Positions 39,368-47,962 of a stretch of 64,000 bases of DNA are shown here, in pieces. How positions within the stretch are numbered: position 1 is the first letter of the stretch; each line of letters opens with the position of its first letter. The stretch comes from Neiella marina (GTDB lineage Bacteria; Pseudomonadota; Gammaproteobacteria; Enterobacterales; Neiellaceae). The position numbers and the translations under genes are program-made. The stretch covers positions 41,364 through 105,363 of the forward strand of contig NZ_NGNS01000014.1 in assembly GCF_002165625.1 (NCBI RefSeq). The letters run 5' to 3'. The notes beneath the pieces are model-generated. The model was not told the origin of the DNA, made no database searches, and was given only the letters and a program-made list of their open reading frames with translations.

Positions 39368-40255
39368 ATGACAATTAAAACCAGATCGGACGATCTTCAG
39401 CTCTTGATTAGTGTTGTTGACTGCGGCGGCTTTTCCGCTGCGGCAGAACAGTTGGGAGTGCAAGTGGCGAAGATATCAAGAGCCGTGGCAAGGATTGAGC
39501 GCCAATTGCAAATGACGTTGCTGAACCGCACCACACGCCGATTGGAGCTCACCGAGGAAGGTGCAAGGTTTGTCGATTCGGTACGCCAAGGGTTATCGAC
39601 ACTGGCGCTGGCCGAAGAACAGTTACAAAGCCACAGTCAACAACCGTCAGGGCGAATTCGCCTTGATGCAGCCAGCCCATTTGCGTTGCATCAACTGGTG
39701 CCGCTTATGAGTGAATTTCGGCGCTTGTATCCTGCGATAGAGCTAGAGCTTACCGCTAATGAGGGGATTATCGACCTGTTACGCCACCAGGTGGATGTAG
39801 CGATTCGTATTGGTCGACTGCAAGACTCCAACTTGCATGCGAGATTACTCGGTCACAGTCCTTTATTGCTGGTGGCTTCGCCGATTTACCTTGCGGAACA
39901 TGGCACGCCGAGTTCTGTTGACGAGCTACAACAGCATCAGTTGTTAGGCTTTGTGGGCAGCAGAAACCTGAATCGCTGGCCATTACAACCGCCATTGGAA
40001 ATCAAACCTCAGCTAAGTGCATCCAACGGCGAAGTGGTGCGACAACTGGCAATGAGCGGAAACGGCATCGCATGTCTTTCTCGTTTCATGGTGGCAAAAG
40101 ACATAGCGGCCGGACGACTACAGTCGGTGCTGTCATCACATGTGGTATCTGGCAGTGAACGCGAGCAAGTTCATGCGGTGTATTACCGCAGTAGCAAATT
40201 GGCGCCTCGGGTGTCGGTGCTGCTTGATTTCTTACAGCAGCACTTAAATCTTTGA
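39368..40255 (+). CDS. LysR-family transcriptional regulator
   Basis: 295 aa LTTR. The N-terminal winged helix-turn-helix (about residues 8-66: LLISVVDCGGFSAAAEQLGVQ, then ISRAVARIERQLQMTLLNRTTRRLELTEEG) is clear. An effector-binding domain follows, with GRIRLDAASPFALHQLVP and DVAIRIGRLQDSNLHARLLG. Divergent from the double OYE gene, with 114 bp between, the usual layout for an LTTR controlling its neighbour. Family members beside OYEs often respond to quinones or electrophiles; that is inference here. Confidence 0.93.
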   Translation: MTIKTRSDDLQLLISVVDCGGFSAAAEQLGVQVAKISRAVARIERQLQMTLLNRTTRRLELTEEGARFVDSVRQGLSTLALAEEQLQSHSQQPSGRIRLDAASPFALHQLVPLMSEFRRLYPAIELELTANEGIIDLLRHQVDVAIRIGRLQDSNLHARLLGHSPLLLVASPIYLAEHGTPSSVDELQQHQLLGFVGSRNLNRWPLQPPLEIKPQLSASNGEVVRQLAMSGNGIACLSRFMVAKDIAAGRLQSVLSSHVVSGSEREQVHAVYYRSSKLAPRVSVLLDFLQQHLNL

Positions 40256-40262
40256 TGCTGTG

Positions 40263-41366
40263 TTAGCGTCGAGCCATTGTTGTGGGTAAGGGCGGCTCCG
40301 AGACGATCACCGCGATGGTAATCAACTGCCCTTGGCGAAGAATCGTCAACTCAACACTTTCACCGGGTTTGGTTTCGGCGATGGAATCCATCGCGACATT
40401 AACTTCACTTATGTCTTTGCCATTGATTTTGAGAATGATGTCGTTGGCTATTATGCCCGCATTGGCTGCTGGACCGGTCGGCTCCATGGAAGTGACAATA
40501 ACACCACTGCGGTCAGCAAGTCTCAGTTGTTGCGCCATGGTTGGACTGATCGATTCGCCGGTGATCCCCAGGTAGCCACGAATCACCCGGCCATGCTTAA
40601 TAATGCTTTCAAGTACTTTACGCGCTAGTCCGTAGGGCACTGCGAAGCTAATACCATAGATATCGATTTCTTGACCGGCTTGGAATGCTGCGGTGTTAAT
40701 GCCAACCAATACGCCATCACTGTTGACCAGTGCGCCCCCTGAGTTGCCTCGATTGATTGCGGCATCGGTTTGTAAGAATTCTTGATAGTTGGTGGCAGCC
40801 ATACCACTTCGGCCAGCGGCACTGATGATGCCTTGAGTTATGGTTTGGCCCAAGTTATACGGGTTACCAATGGCTAATACCAGTTCACCAACTTCTGGGG
40901 TGTAATCGGCGAGTTGAGGGATTACCGGTAAGTCTTCATCTTCAATGTGCAACACGGCAAGATCGGTAAAGATATCTTTACCAATCAATTTGGCGGTGTA
41001 AATCCGGCCGTCTTGCAATGCCACTAAGATTTGATCTGCATTTTCAACCACATGAGAGTTGGTCAGGATGTGGCCCTTTTCGGTCATGATGACACCTGAG
41101 CCTAAGCCTTTGGTGCGCAATTCGGCTTTATTGCTCCACAGACCGCCCGCGCGTTGCAAGCTTCGTGAGTAGACGTTAACCACTGCTGGTGAGGCTTTTC
41201 GGACCGCGTCTGTTAGCGACATTGGGCCATTGGCAGAGTTGGCCGTCGGTAACCAGGAATCAAACAAAGTATTGCTGCCGCGCAGACCGGGAAACAGGAT
41301 AAGCAACAACGCGGCAAGTAACAGGCCAGCCAGCGAAGCTTTGAAAACATAGGTAAGAAAGCGCAC
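40263..41366 (-). CDS. degS: Outer-membrane stress sensor protease DegS
   Basis: 367 aa HtrA-family site-1 protease that cleaves anti-sigma factor RseA when its PDZ domain binds misfolded porin C-termini, releasing sigma-E. It has an N-terminal transmembrane anchor (about residues 7-27) and not a cleavable signal. The triad is H105 (LTNSHVV), D135 (FTDLAVL) and S209 (RGNSGGAL). A single PDZ domain (about 255-355) follows. Anchor plus one PDZ distinguish it from DegQ. It lies downstream of degQ in the same orientation, separated by a terminator. Confidence 0.94.
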   Translation of the reverse strand: MRFLTYVFKASLAGLLLAALLLILFPGLRGSNTLFDSWLPTANSANGPMSLTDAVRKASPAVVNVYSRSLQRAGGLWSNKAELRTKGLGSGVIMTEKGHILTNSHVVENADQILVALQDGRIYTAKLIGKDIFTDLAVLHIEDEDLPVIPQLADYTPEVGELVLAIGNPYNLGQTITQGIISAAGRSGMAATNYQEFLQTDAAINRGNSGGALVNSDGVLVGINTAAFQAGQEIDIYGISFAVPYGLARKVLESIIKHGRVIRGYLGITGESISPTMAQQLRLADRSGVIVTSMEPTGPAANAGIIANDIILKINGKDISEVNVAMDSIAETKPGESVELTILRQGQLITIAVIVSEPPLPTTMARR

Positions 41367-41419
41367 GGATTTTGGTTAACAGCAGGTTAATGAGCCATAT
41401 TCGGAGAATAACAGCTAAC

Positions 41420-41455
41420 AAAAAAATGGGCGAGCCATGCGCTCACCCATTTTTT
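41420..41455 (-). terminator. Terminator after degQ
   Basis: Stem GGGTGAGC/GCTCGCCC (one mismatch) flanked by an A-run on one side and a T-run on the other, between the degQ stop and the degS start. It should separate the two protease genes transcriptionally, so degS probably has its own promoter in the 50 bp that remain. Confidence 0.85.
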
Positions 41456-41469
41456 CATTACCGGTTAAA

Positions 41470-42813
41470 TTAGCGCATAAACAAGTAAATTTGAGTGCCA
41501 TCTCGCACTAGATTGAGCGCGATTGTGCCCTTGGCATCGTCGAGGATATCTTGCAGGTCGCTGATGGTTTTCACTCGCTGCTTATTGATGCCAATAATGA
41601 CATCGTCTTTTTTCAAGCCAACGCGAGCAGCAGGAGAGCCGGGCTCCAATTCGACAATCGCGATACCGCCTTTGTATTCCTTGGTGGTTTCCAACTTGGC
41701 TCCCAGCAAACGCTTGTCAATGTCCTGAGCACTAGCCGTCTGCTCATCGGAGCCGCCTAGAGTAACAGTGACTGTTTTCTTGCTGCCATCACGCAGTAAG
41801 CCTAATTTGACCTTCGAGCCAGCACCCATGGTGCCGATTTGGGCACGAAGCTGACCAAACGAATTGACTGGTTTGCCGTTAATCTCGGTGATCACGTCGC
41901 CAGCTTCAATGCCTGCGTCGGCTGCGGCGGTATCGGCAAACACCTGATTAACGAATGCACCTTTCTGAACATCCAGATCCATCGCTTTGGCGACCTCTGA
42001 ATTCAAATCGCGACCGGTAATACCGAGCACGCCACGTTGCACTTTGCCGTGTTCTAGCAGTTGGTCGATGATGTTATTGGCCATGTTAATCGGGATGGCA
42101 AAACCGATTCCGACGTTGCCGCCATTGGGGCCATAAATGGCGGTGTTGATGCCGATAAGACGGCCGTTAAGATTGACCAAAGCGCCGCCAGAGTTACCAC
42201 TATTAATGGCAGCGTCGGTTTGGATGAAGTTTTCGTAATTCTCAATATTCAGACTAGAGCGTGCCAACGCACCGATGATGCCTGAGGTAACTGTTTGGCC
42301 AAGACCGAAGGGGTTACCAATGGCGACGGCGAAGTCACCAACTCGTAGGTCGTCAGAATTGCCCAGTTTGATAGCCGTTAGGTCATCAGCTTCGATCTGC
42401 AGCAATGCAACGTCGGTACCCTCATCTGAACCAATTTTTTTGGCATCGAAACTACGGCCATCGGTCAGCGTGACGGTGATTTCATCGGCGTTGTTAATGA
42501 CGTGATGATTGGTGATCACATAGCCTTTGTCGGCATCAATAATGACTCCGGAGCCAAGGCCTTTGAATGGGCGTTCCCTGACTGATTCCGAGGGGGCGCC
42601 AAAGTGGCGAAATATTTCTGGAATACGTTGACGCTGGGTGTGGGTACCCGCGACTGAAATGTTAACCACTGCAGGGGTCACTTTTTCCAACATAGGAGCA
42701 AGTGAAGGAAGTGGTTTGCCATCCACGCTAGATGGCAAAGCTGCGACTGCTGAAATTGGCGCGGTTAGTGTCACGCCAACAATTAATGCGCTGAAAATAT
42801 GGCGAAATTTCAT
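41470..42813 (-). CDS. degQ: Periplasmic serine endoprotease DegQ (HtrA/DegP family)
   Basis: 447 aa with a signal peptide ending near A-V-A-A (residue 25). The triad is H104 (TNHHVI), D134 (GTDVALL) and S208 (SGNSGGAL). Two PDZ domains follow (about 255-345 and 360-447; LGITGRDL and PGSPAARVGLKKDDVIIGI mark them). The protein degrades or refolds misfolded periplasmic proteins. The Q-linker insert of DegP's LA loop is short here, favouring DegQ. A sigma-E-like promoter is present upstream. Confidence 0.93.
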   Translation of the reverse strand: MKFRHIFSALIVGVTLTAPISAVAALPSSVDGKPLPSLAPMLEKVTPAVVNISVAGTHTQRQRIPEIFRHFGAPSESVRERPFKGLGSGVIIDADKGYVITNHHVINNADEITVTLTDGRSFDAKKIGSDEGTDVALLQIEADDLTAIKLGNSDDLRVGDFAVAIGNPFGLGQTVTSGIIGALARSSLNIENYENFIQTDAAINSGNSGGALVNLNGRLIGINTAIYGPNGGNVGIGFAIPINMANNIIDQLLEHGKVQRGVLGITGRDLNSEVAKAMDLDVQKGAFVNQVFADTAAADAGIEAGDVITEINGKPVNSFGQLRAQIGTMGAGSKVKLGLLRDGSKKTVTVTLGGSDEQTASAQDIDKRLLGAKLETTKEYKGGIAIVELEPGSPAARVGLKKDDVIIGINKQRVKTISDLQDILDDAKGTIALNLVRDGTQIYLFMR

Positions 42814-42853
42814 AGCCAGAAAATCCTCTACTTCTGTTTTATCCGTTAAGCCA

Positions 42854-42881
42854 ATAGACGTTTACATTAAGGTTAAGTTCA
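42854..42881 (-). promoter_or_regulatory. Candidate sigma-E promoter of degQ
   Basis: On the - strand TGAACTT (42881-42875), a 15 bp spacer and GTCTAT (42859-42854), close to the sigma-E consensus GGAACTT/GTCTAA. The predicted start of transcription would be about 35 bp before the degQ ATG. Consensus match only. Confidence 0.4.
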
Positions 42882-42890
42882 GCAATTTTT

Positions 42891-43262
42891 TTATTGAGAT
42901 GTTTCTTTTTGTTTCAAAAGACCATGACTGGTGTTGGCGTAATCGCGTGGAGGTAATTCTCCGGCGCTTTTCACGCGAACAGGCTGTTCTTTGTCTTGCG
43001 TCTCGTCATCCGTTAACAGCTGTCGGGTCTTCAACAGTTGCTCGGTCAATTGCTCATAGTTCTCTTGAGCAGCATGCATCAAGTCAGAAGTGGATTGGAG
43101 GTGCTCTGTGACTTCTGATTTATAGCGTTCAAACTCGGCTTTGGTGTTATGCAATTCAATGTCGAGTGTTGATGTTTCGGCTGATTTTTGAGCCCAAAAA
43201 CGGCCAATGAGAATACCAGCAACAAGGCCAGCAAATACGCAAACAAATGGGATCCAACTCAT
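42891..43262 (-). CDS. zapG: Cell division protein ZapG (YhcB, DUF1043)
   Basis: 123 aa bitopic inner-membrane protein with an N-terminal helix (about residues 4-22, ending GRFWAQK) followed by a coiled coil (about 25-85) and a charged tail. This is the YhcB/ZapG pattern. In E. coli it links cell-wall growth and division. It is located between degQ and the divergent zapE, as in E. coli. Confidence 0.92.
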   Translation of the reverse strand: MSWIPFVCVFAGLVAGILIGRFWAQKSAETSTLDIELHNTKAEFERYKSEVTEHLQSTSDLMHAAQENYEQLTEQLLKTRQLLTDDETQDKEQPVRVKSAGELPPRDYANTSHGLLKQKETSQ

Positions 43263-43404
43263 CCGACTCTCCTTAATGAGTAAACGACTATTTTGTTCTG
43301 GAAGCTGGCAAGCCAGCCCTTCAATTAATGGGTACGGCGCTAAAGTAAATCAAGCTCAACCAAGTAAAAGCTGAACGTGCATCGCGAAAATAGCTAATTA
43401 GCTG

Positions 43405-43436
43405 ACCATACCAATCTGCCGCTCGATTGGTATAAG
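43405..43436. promoter_or_regulatory. Palindromic divergent promoter of zapG and zapE
   Basis: ATACCAATC (43408-43416) and its perfect complement GATTGGTAT (43425-43433) surround an 8 bp loop. Each arm supplies an extended -10: TGG-TATAAG toward zapE on the + strand and TGG-TATGGT toward zapG on the - strand. One symmetrical site could thus fire in both directions or bind a dimeric regulator. Confidence 0.4.
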
Positions 43437-43470
43437 ATGCGGGCCATTGTAACAACGAGGATGTTCCATA

Positions 43471-44562
43471 GTGGCCCGCTCACCTTTGCAACAGTATCAA
43501 TATGATTTGACTCATCGCGGCTTCAGTCAAGACTCTGCCCAAGCCAATGCTGTGAACGAATTAGAATCGTTGTTTCAGCAGTTGAACAAGCCTAGCCCGA
43601 AGTCCAGCTTCTGGCAGCGGCTGCAGCGAAAAAAAACTCAGCATTCGACCAAGGGATTGTATTTTTGGGGCGGTGTTGGGCGCGGCAAAACTTACTTAGT
43701 TGACACCTTTTTCGAATCGTTGCCGTTTGAAAACAAGCTGCGATTACATTTCCACCGATTGATGCAGCAAGTTCATGCTGAATTAAAAACTGCTGCAGGG
43801 CAGGCAAACCCTATGGAGTTGGTCGCGGCTAGCTTTGCTGAGCGCGCTAGGGTTATTTGCGTTGATGAGTTTTTTGTTTCTGATATCACCGACGCAATGC
43901 TAATGGCTGAGCTACTCAAAGGCCTGTTCGACCGAGGCGTGGTTTTAATAGCCACCTCGAACATTGTGCCCAATGAGTTGTATCGCAACGGTTTGCAACG
44001 AAGTCGATTTTTACCGGCCATCGCGTTGCTTGAACAGCATTGCAAAGTGGTGAATGTTGATGCAGGTGTCGATTATCGACTGCGTTTACTGACTGCTGCA
44101 CCATGCAGCTATATTCCCAACGATCCCGCAGCAGACCAAGCGCTGACTGAGCGATTCCATCAATTGGCGCCTGAACCAGGTCGAGAGGGCGGAACGATCG
44201 ATATTTTGGGTCGGGCGATTGATGTTCGCTGGCATGCCGATGATGTGCTGATGATCGATTTCACCTCGCTATGCCAAACCGCAAGAAGTCAGCTCGATTA
44301 CATCGAAGTGGCCACTTACTTTCATACGGTGCTGCTAACCAACATCATTGCCATGAATGACAGTCAAAATGATGCTGCACGTCGATTTATCTCATTGATT
44401 GATGAGCTGTACGATCGCCGCGTGAAGTTATTACTCTCCGCTGAGCAGCCGTTGGCAAACTTGTATTCAGGCCGCGGTTTGGAGTTTGAGTACAAGCGTT
44501 GCCTGTCTCGTTTGCAGGAAATGCAGAGTGAGGAATACTTGGCGCTACCTCATCGGCCTTGA
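43471..44562 (+). CDS. zapE: Cell division ATPase ZapE (AFG1 family)
   Basis: 363 aa AAA+-like ATPase that destabilises FtsZ filaments at late constriction in E. coli. Walker A GGVGRGKT is at residues 67-74, and Walker B VICVDEFFVSDI follows. The arginine-finger region and C-terminal helix match the AFG1 family. The start is GTG, supported by a GAGG at 43459-43462. A hairpin overlaps its stop codon and repeat copy B follows. Confidence 0.94.
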   Translation: MARSPLQQYQYDLTHRGFSQDSAQANAVNELESLFQQLNKPSPKSSFWQRLQRKKTQHSTKGLYFWGGVGRGKTYLVDTFFESLPFENKLRLHFHRLMQQVHAELKTAAGQANPMELVAASFAERARVICVDEFFVSDITDAMLMAELLKGLFDRGVVLIATSNIVPNELYRNGLQRSRFLPAIALLEQHCKVVNVDAGVDYRLRLLTAAPCSYIPNDPAADQALTERFHQLAPEPGREGGTIDILGRAIDVRWHADDVLMIDFTSLCQTARSQLDYIEVATYFHTVLLTNIIAMNDSQNDAARRFISLIDELYDRRVKLLLSAEQPLANLYSGRGLEFEYKRCLSRLQEMQSEEYLALPHRP

Positions 44563-44575
44563 GTGTAGACTCAAG
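44558..44575 (+). terminator. Hairpin overlapping the zapE stop codon
   Basis: CTTGAGT and ACTCAAG (7 bp) around a GTAG loop; the TGA stop lies inside the left arm. There is no T-run after it, so it may be an mRNA 3'-end stabiliser more than an intrinsic terminator. Confidence 0.35.
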
Positions 44576-44637
44576 CCCGAACCTCTCGTGAATTATTCAG
44601 TTCGAGCAGCGACATAGGCTATCAGTTCCCGACTCAG

Positions 44638-44831
44638 ACACGCTGTAAACACATCCGTGTGCGCTCTACCGCAGCTTCCCTGCTGCGGAAGGTCTTCGCC
44701 AGCAACAGATAACCTACGCCGATGAAGTAGTGAGCGCATGGCATAACAGAGAGACAGCGAATAACTCACTGGGGTGCTTCAGGCGGCATGGATGCCGCAT
44801 GCAGAGCGCTCCAAGGATGGGCTTGAGCGTC
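44638..44831 (+). repeat. Structured dispersed repeat, copy B
   Basis: About 194 bp element related to the one at 19301-19488. Stem 1: ACGCT (44640-44644) with AGCGT (44826-44830). Stem 2: CATCC (44652-44656) with GGATG (44815-44819). Stem 3: GCGCTCT (44661-44667) with AGAGCGC (44803-44809). Hairpins: CCGCAG/CTGCGG (44669-44688) and GCGGCAT/ATGCCGC (44783-44798). The second hairpin and its flanks (TGCTTCAGGCGGCATGGATG onward) are nearly identical in both copies; the outer stems differ in sequence but still pair. It lies between zapE and the rplM promoter; no gene is seen here. Confidence 0.75.
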
Positions 44832-44902
44832 ATCGAAGGGAGTTGTTCGTGACCGAATCAACACTCGATAACCAGCGAACAAAAAATAATCATAATTAGC
44901 GC

Positions 44903-45058
44903 GTGATCTCGGTTACACCTTTCTGTATAATCCGCCAGCCCTTATTTGCATGCTCCCACTTTTACCATTTTGCGGACAATGCGCTCGAAGGGGCGAAAAA
45001 CCGCATCGGGGCTTCCTTGGAAGCTAGGTATGTAACTGATTTTATTGGGTTAAGATAA
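44903..45058 (+). promoter_or_regulatory. rplM-rpsI promoter and mRNA leader
   Basis: A perfect -10 TATAAT is at 44926-44931, with only a weak -35 (GTGATC, 44903-44908, 17 bp spacing). The predicted leader is about 120 nt long and includes a hairpin GCTTCC/GGAAGC (45011-45024). In E. coli L13 represses its own mRNA by binding the rplM leader; a similar role here is inference. The ATG has only a weak Shine-Dalgarno sequence. Confidence 0.55.
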
Positions 45059-45487
45059 ATGACAACTTTTACTGCTAAGCCAGAATCTGTCAAACGCGAC
45101 TGGTATGTCGTGGATGCGGAAGGCAAAACTCTGGGCCGTTTGGCAACTGAGATTGCTTTGCGTCTGCGCGGCAAGCACAAGCCTGAATACACTCCACACG
45201 TTGATACTGGCGATTACATCGTTGTTATCAACTGTGAAAAAGTAGCTGTTACCGGCCGTAAAGCCGAAAACAAGATGTACTACCGTCACACCGGTTTCCC
45301 TGGTGGTATTCGTGAAATCAACTTCGAGAAGCTGATTGCACGCAAACCAGAAATGGTAATCGAGAAAGCTGTGAAAGGTATGTTGCCAAAAGGTCCTTTG
45401 GGCCGTGCAATGTTCCGCAAGCTGAAAGTGTACGCGGGTGCTGAGCATCAACACGCTGCTCAACAACCTAAAGTACTGGACATCTAA
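45059..45487 (+). CDS. rplM: 50S ribosomal protein L13
   Basis: 142 aa, length as in E. coli. Early-assembly 50S protein. Recognised by [16 protein letters not shown] at the start, [27 protein letters not shown] and the C-terminal [17 protein letters not shown]. Operon with rpsI, 17 bp apart. Confidence 0.98.
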   Translation: MTTFTAKPESVKRDWYVVDAEGKTLGRLATEIALRLRGKHKPEYTPHVDTGDYIVVINCEKVAVTGRKAENKMYYRHTGFPGGIREINFEKLIARKPEMVIEKAVKGMLPKGPLGRAMFRKLKVYAGAEHQHAAQQPKVLDI

Positions 45488-45504
45488 GGTAGAGGAACAG
45501 GCAA

Positions 45505-45897
45505 ATGGCTGATAATCAATATTATGGTACTGGTCGTCGCAAGAGCTCTACTGCTCGCGTATTCGTTAAACCAGGTACTGGCAACATCACAGTAAACAAG
45601 CGTACTTTGGAAGAGTACTTTGGTCGTGAAACGGCTCGCATGGTTGTTAAACAACCTCTTGAGCTGACTGAACTGACTGAAAAATTGGATCTGTACATCA
45701 CCGTAGTTGGTGGTGGTATCAGCGGTCAAGCTGGTGCAATCCGTCACGGTATCACTCGCGCTCTGATGGAGTACGATGAAACCTTGCGTCCTGCACTGCG
45801 CGCAGCTGGCTACGTGACTCGTGACGCTCGTCGCGTTGAACGTAAGAAAGTTGGTCTGCACAAAGCACGTAAGAAGCCACAATTCTCAAAACGTTAA
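45505..45897 (+). CDS. rpsI: 30S ribosomal protein S9
   Basis: 130 aa small-subunit protein whose C-terminal tail (KKPQFSKR, ending K-R) reaches the P-site tRNA anticodon. [19 protein letters not shown] and [15 protein letters not shown] are characteristic. Followed by a strong terminator, so petABC is transcribed separately. Confidence 0.98.
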   Translation: MADNQYYGTGRRKSSTARVFVKPGTGNITVNKRTLEEYFGRETARMVVKQPLELTELTEKLDLYITVVGGGISGQAGAIRHGITRALMEYDETLRPALRAAGYVTRDARRVERKKVGLHKARKKPQFSKR

Positions 45898-45920
45898 GTT
45901 TTGCTGCATTTTGGTTCGAA

Positions 45921-45949
45921 AAAACCCAGCAATTGCTGGGTTTTTTTTT
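45921..45949 (+). terminator. Rho-independent terminator after rpsI
   Basis: AAAACCCAGC, loop AATT, then GCTGGGTTTT running into a nine-base T-run. Strong intrinsic terminator. Confidence 0.95.
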
Positions 45950-46112
45950 GCCTTCTGTGGCAAGACCAGTTTGTGTTTCGCGCCTCGATTTTTTATCATT
46001 GGCGCGGTTTTATACATTAGTGTTGATCAAGGTCTGGTTTTATCCTGCCATTATCTGTTTTGACACTGCATAACAATAATTCAATTACGGAGCCCTGACG
46101 GGAGACCCTTGC

Positions 46113-46703
46113 ATGAGCAATGCGCCTGTTGATTCTGGCCGCCGTCGATTTTTGACTGCGACCACGGCTGTGGTTGGAGGTGCTGGCTGTGCTTTCGCCG
46201 CTGTGCCTTTCATCGCATCCTGGAACCCAAGTGCGAAAGCCAAAGCGGCTGGTGCACCGGTGGAAGTTGATATTAGTAAACTCGAACCTGGCCAATTAAT
46301 TCGTGTCGATTGGCGCGGCCAGCCGGTTTGGGTTGTTAATCGTACTCAAGCGGCATTAGACGAGTTGAAAGCTGTTGAAAATCAGCTCAAAGATCCTGCG
46401 TCTGATGAGCCTCAGCAACCTGAGTTTGCAAAAAACCAATACCGCTCGCTGAAGCCAGAGATTCTGGTCGCGGTTGGTTTGTGTACTCACCTCGGTTGTT
46501 CACCAACTTATCTGCCTGATACTTTCGGTGAGCAGGTCTCTGGCGTTAAGTCAGGGTTCTTCTGCCCTTGTCATGGCTCGAAATTCGATATGGCCGGACG
46601 CGTGTTCCAAAACGTTCCAGCTGGCCTAAACCTGGTGATCCCACCGTATACCTTTGTTGATGACACCACTATTTTGGTCGGTGTTGAAGAAGGAGCCGCG
46701 TGA
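46113..46703 (+). CDS. petA: Ubiquinol-cytochrome c reductase iron-sulfur subunit PetA (Rieske)
   Basis: 196 aa Rieske protein of the bc1 complex. The N-terminus carries a twin-arginine-type motif (G9-R-R-R-F-L) and a transmembrane helix. Cluster ligands: C124-T-H126-L-G-C129 and C151-P-C153-H154-G-S, complete for a 2Fe-2S centre with its disulfide. GGAG-containing sequence precedes ATG 46113. The stop overlaps petB. The presence of bc1 indicates aerobic respiration via cytochrome c. Confidence 0.97.
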   Translation: MSNAPVDSGRRRFLTATTAVVGGAGCAFAAVPFIASWNPSAKAKAAGAPVEVDISKLEPGQLIRVDWRGQPVWVVNRTQAALDELKAVENQLKDPASDEPQQPEFAKNQYRSLKPEILVAVGLCTHLGCSPTYLPDTFGEQVSGVKSGFFCPCHGSKFDMAGRVFQNVPAGLNLVIPPYTFVDDTTILVGVEEGAA

Positions 46704-47962
46704 TGAAAGGTTTGATGGACTGGATTGAAGCTCGTCTTCCATTTATGGAAGCGATGAACAAGCACGTTATCCAATACCCAGCACCGAAGAACTTCAACTT
46801 TTGGTATTTCTTTGGCTCATTAGCCATGTTGGTGTTGGTCAATCAGATCGTCACTGGTATCTGGCTGACCATGAACTACGTTCCTTCTGGTGAAGGTGCG
46901 TTCGCCTCGATCGAATACATCATGCGTGATGTCGATTACGGCTGGCTACTGCGCTATATGCACTCGACGGGGGCTTCGGCATTCTTCGTTGTGGTTTACC
47001 TGCATATGTTCCGCGGCATGATGTACGGCTCGTATCAAAAGCCTCGCGAATTGCTGTGGTTGTTCGGCATGCTGATCTTCTTGGTACTAATGGCAGAAGC
47101 CTTCATGGGCTACCTGTTGCCTTGGGGCCAGATGTCGTTCTGGGGTGCTCAGGTCATTATCTCGCTGTTCGGTGCCATTCCTTGGATTGGTGACGACTTG
47201 ACCCTGTGGATCCGTGGTGACTACGTGATCTCAGGCGCGACCCTGAACCGCTTCTTTGCTTTGCACGTGATTGCGTTACCACTGGTACTCGTGGTGTTGG
47301 TGTTCCTGCACATTTTGGCACTGCATGAAGTGGGCTCAAACAACCCAGAAGGTATCGATATTAAGAAGCCAAAAGGCTCGGTACCAGAAGGTGAAAAGAG
47401 CAAATTTAAATTCCACGCTCGCTATGACAAATACGACATCGTTGATGCCGTACCTTTCCATCCGTATTACACGGTGAAAGACATCATGGGCGTCGCTGGT
47501 TTCTTGATCCTATTCTGCTATGTGATTTTCTTTGCGCCAGAAATGGGCGGTTACTTCTTGGAGAAGCCAAACTTCGAAGCGGCTAATCCGCTGAAGACGC
47601 CTGAGCACATTGCGCCAGTTTGGTACTTCACTTCGTTCTATGCGATTTTGCGAGCAATCCCTCACAAGCTGATGGGTGTTGTTGGCATGGGCGCGGCAAT
47701 CGTGGTGTTGTTCCTGCTGCCTTGGCTCGACCGCTGTAAAGTGAAGTCGGTTAAATACCGCAGCATCTGGCACAAGCTGAACCTGACTCAATTTGTTATT
47801 TGCTTCATCATTCTTGGTATTTTGGGTGCGATCCCTGCGACTCCGGGCCGCACTTTGTTGGCTCAGATCACTACCTTTGGTTACTTCGCATTCTTCGCAC
47901 TGCTGTGGTTCTACAGTAAAAACGAGAAATGTAAGCCTGTACCTGAGAGGATCAGCAAATGA
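46703..47962 (+). CDS. petB: Cytochrome b subunit of the bc1 complex, PetB
   Basis: 419 aa polytopic cytochrome b with eight hydrophobic helices. The first heme-ligand region (YMHSTGASAFFVVVYLHMFR) and the second (RFFALHVIALPL plus LHILALHEVGSNNP) are present, as is the Qo-site PEWY-type motif, here APVWYF. Start ATG 46703 overlaps the petA TGA and has AGGAG 7 bp upstream. Overlaps petC by 4 bp. Confidence 0.97.
   Translation: MKGLMDWIEARLPFMEAMNKHVIQYPAPKNFNFWYFFGSLAMLVLVNQIVTGIWLTMNYVPSGEGAFASIEYIMRDVDYGWLLRYMHSTGASAFFVVVYLHMFRGMMYGSYQKPRELLWLFGMLIFLVLMAEAFMGYLLPWGQMSFWGAQVIISLFGAIPWIGDDLTLWIRGDYVISGATLNRFFALHVIALPLVLVVLVFLHILALHEVGSNNPEGIDIKKPKGSVPEGEKSKFKFHARYDKYDIVDAVPFHPYYTVKDIMGVAGFLILFCYVIFFAPEMGGYFLEKPNFEAANPLKTPEHIAPVWYFTSFYAILRAIPHKLMGVVGMGAAIVVLFLLPWLDRCKVKSVKYRSIWHKLNLTQFVICFIILGILGAIPATPGRTLLAQITTFGYFAFFALLWFYSKNEKCKPVPERISK

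Noticed and set aside
46021..46034. TTGATCAA motif as an FNR or ArcA site before petA.
   Set aside because: The half-sites lack the 4 bp spacer of an FNR box; an 8 bp palindrome is expected by chance in a window of this size.
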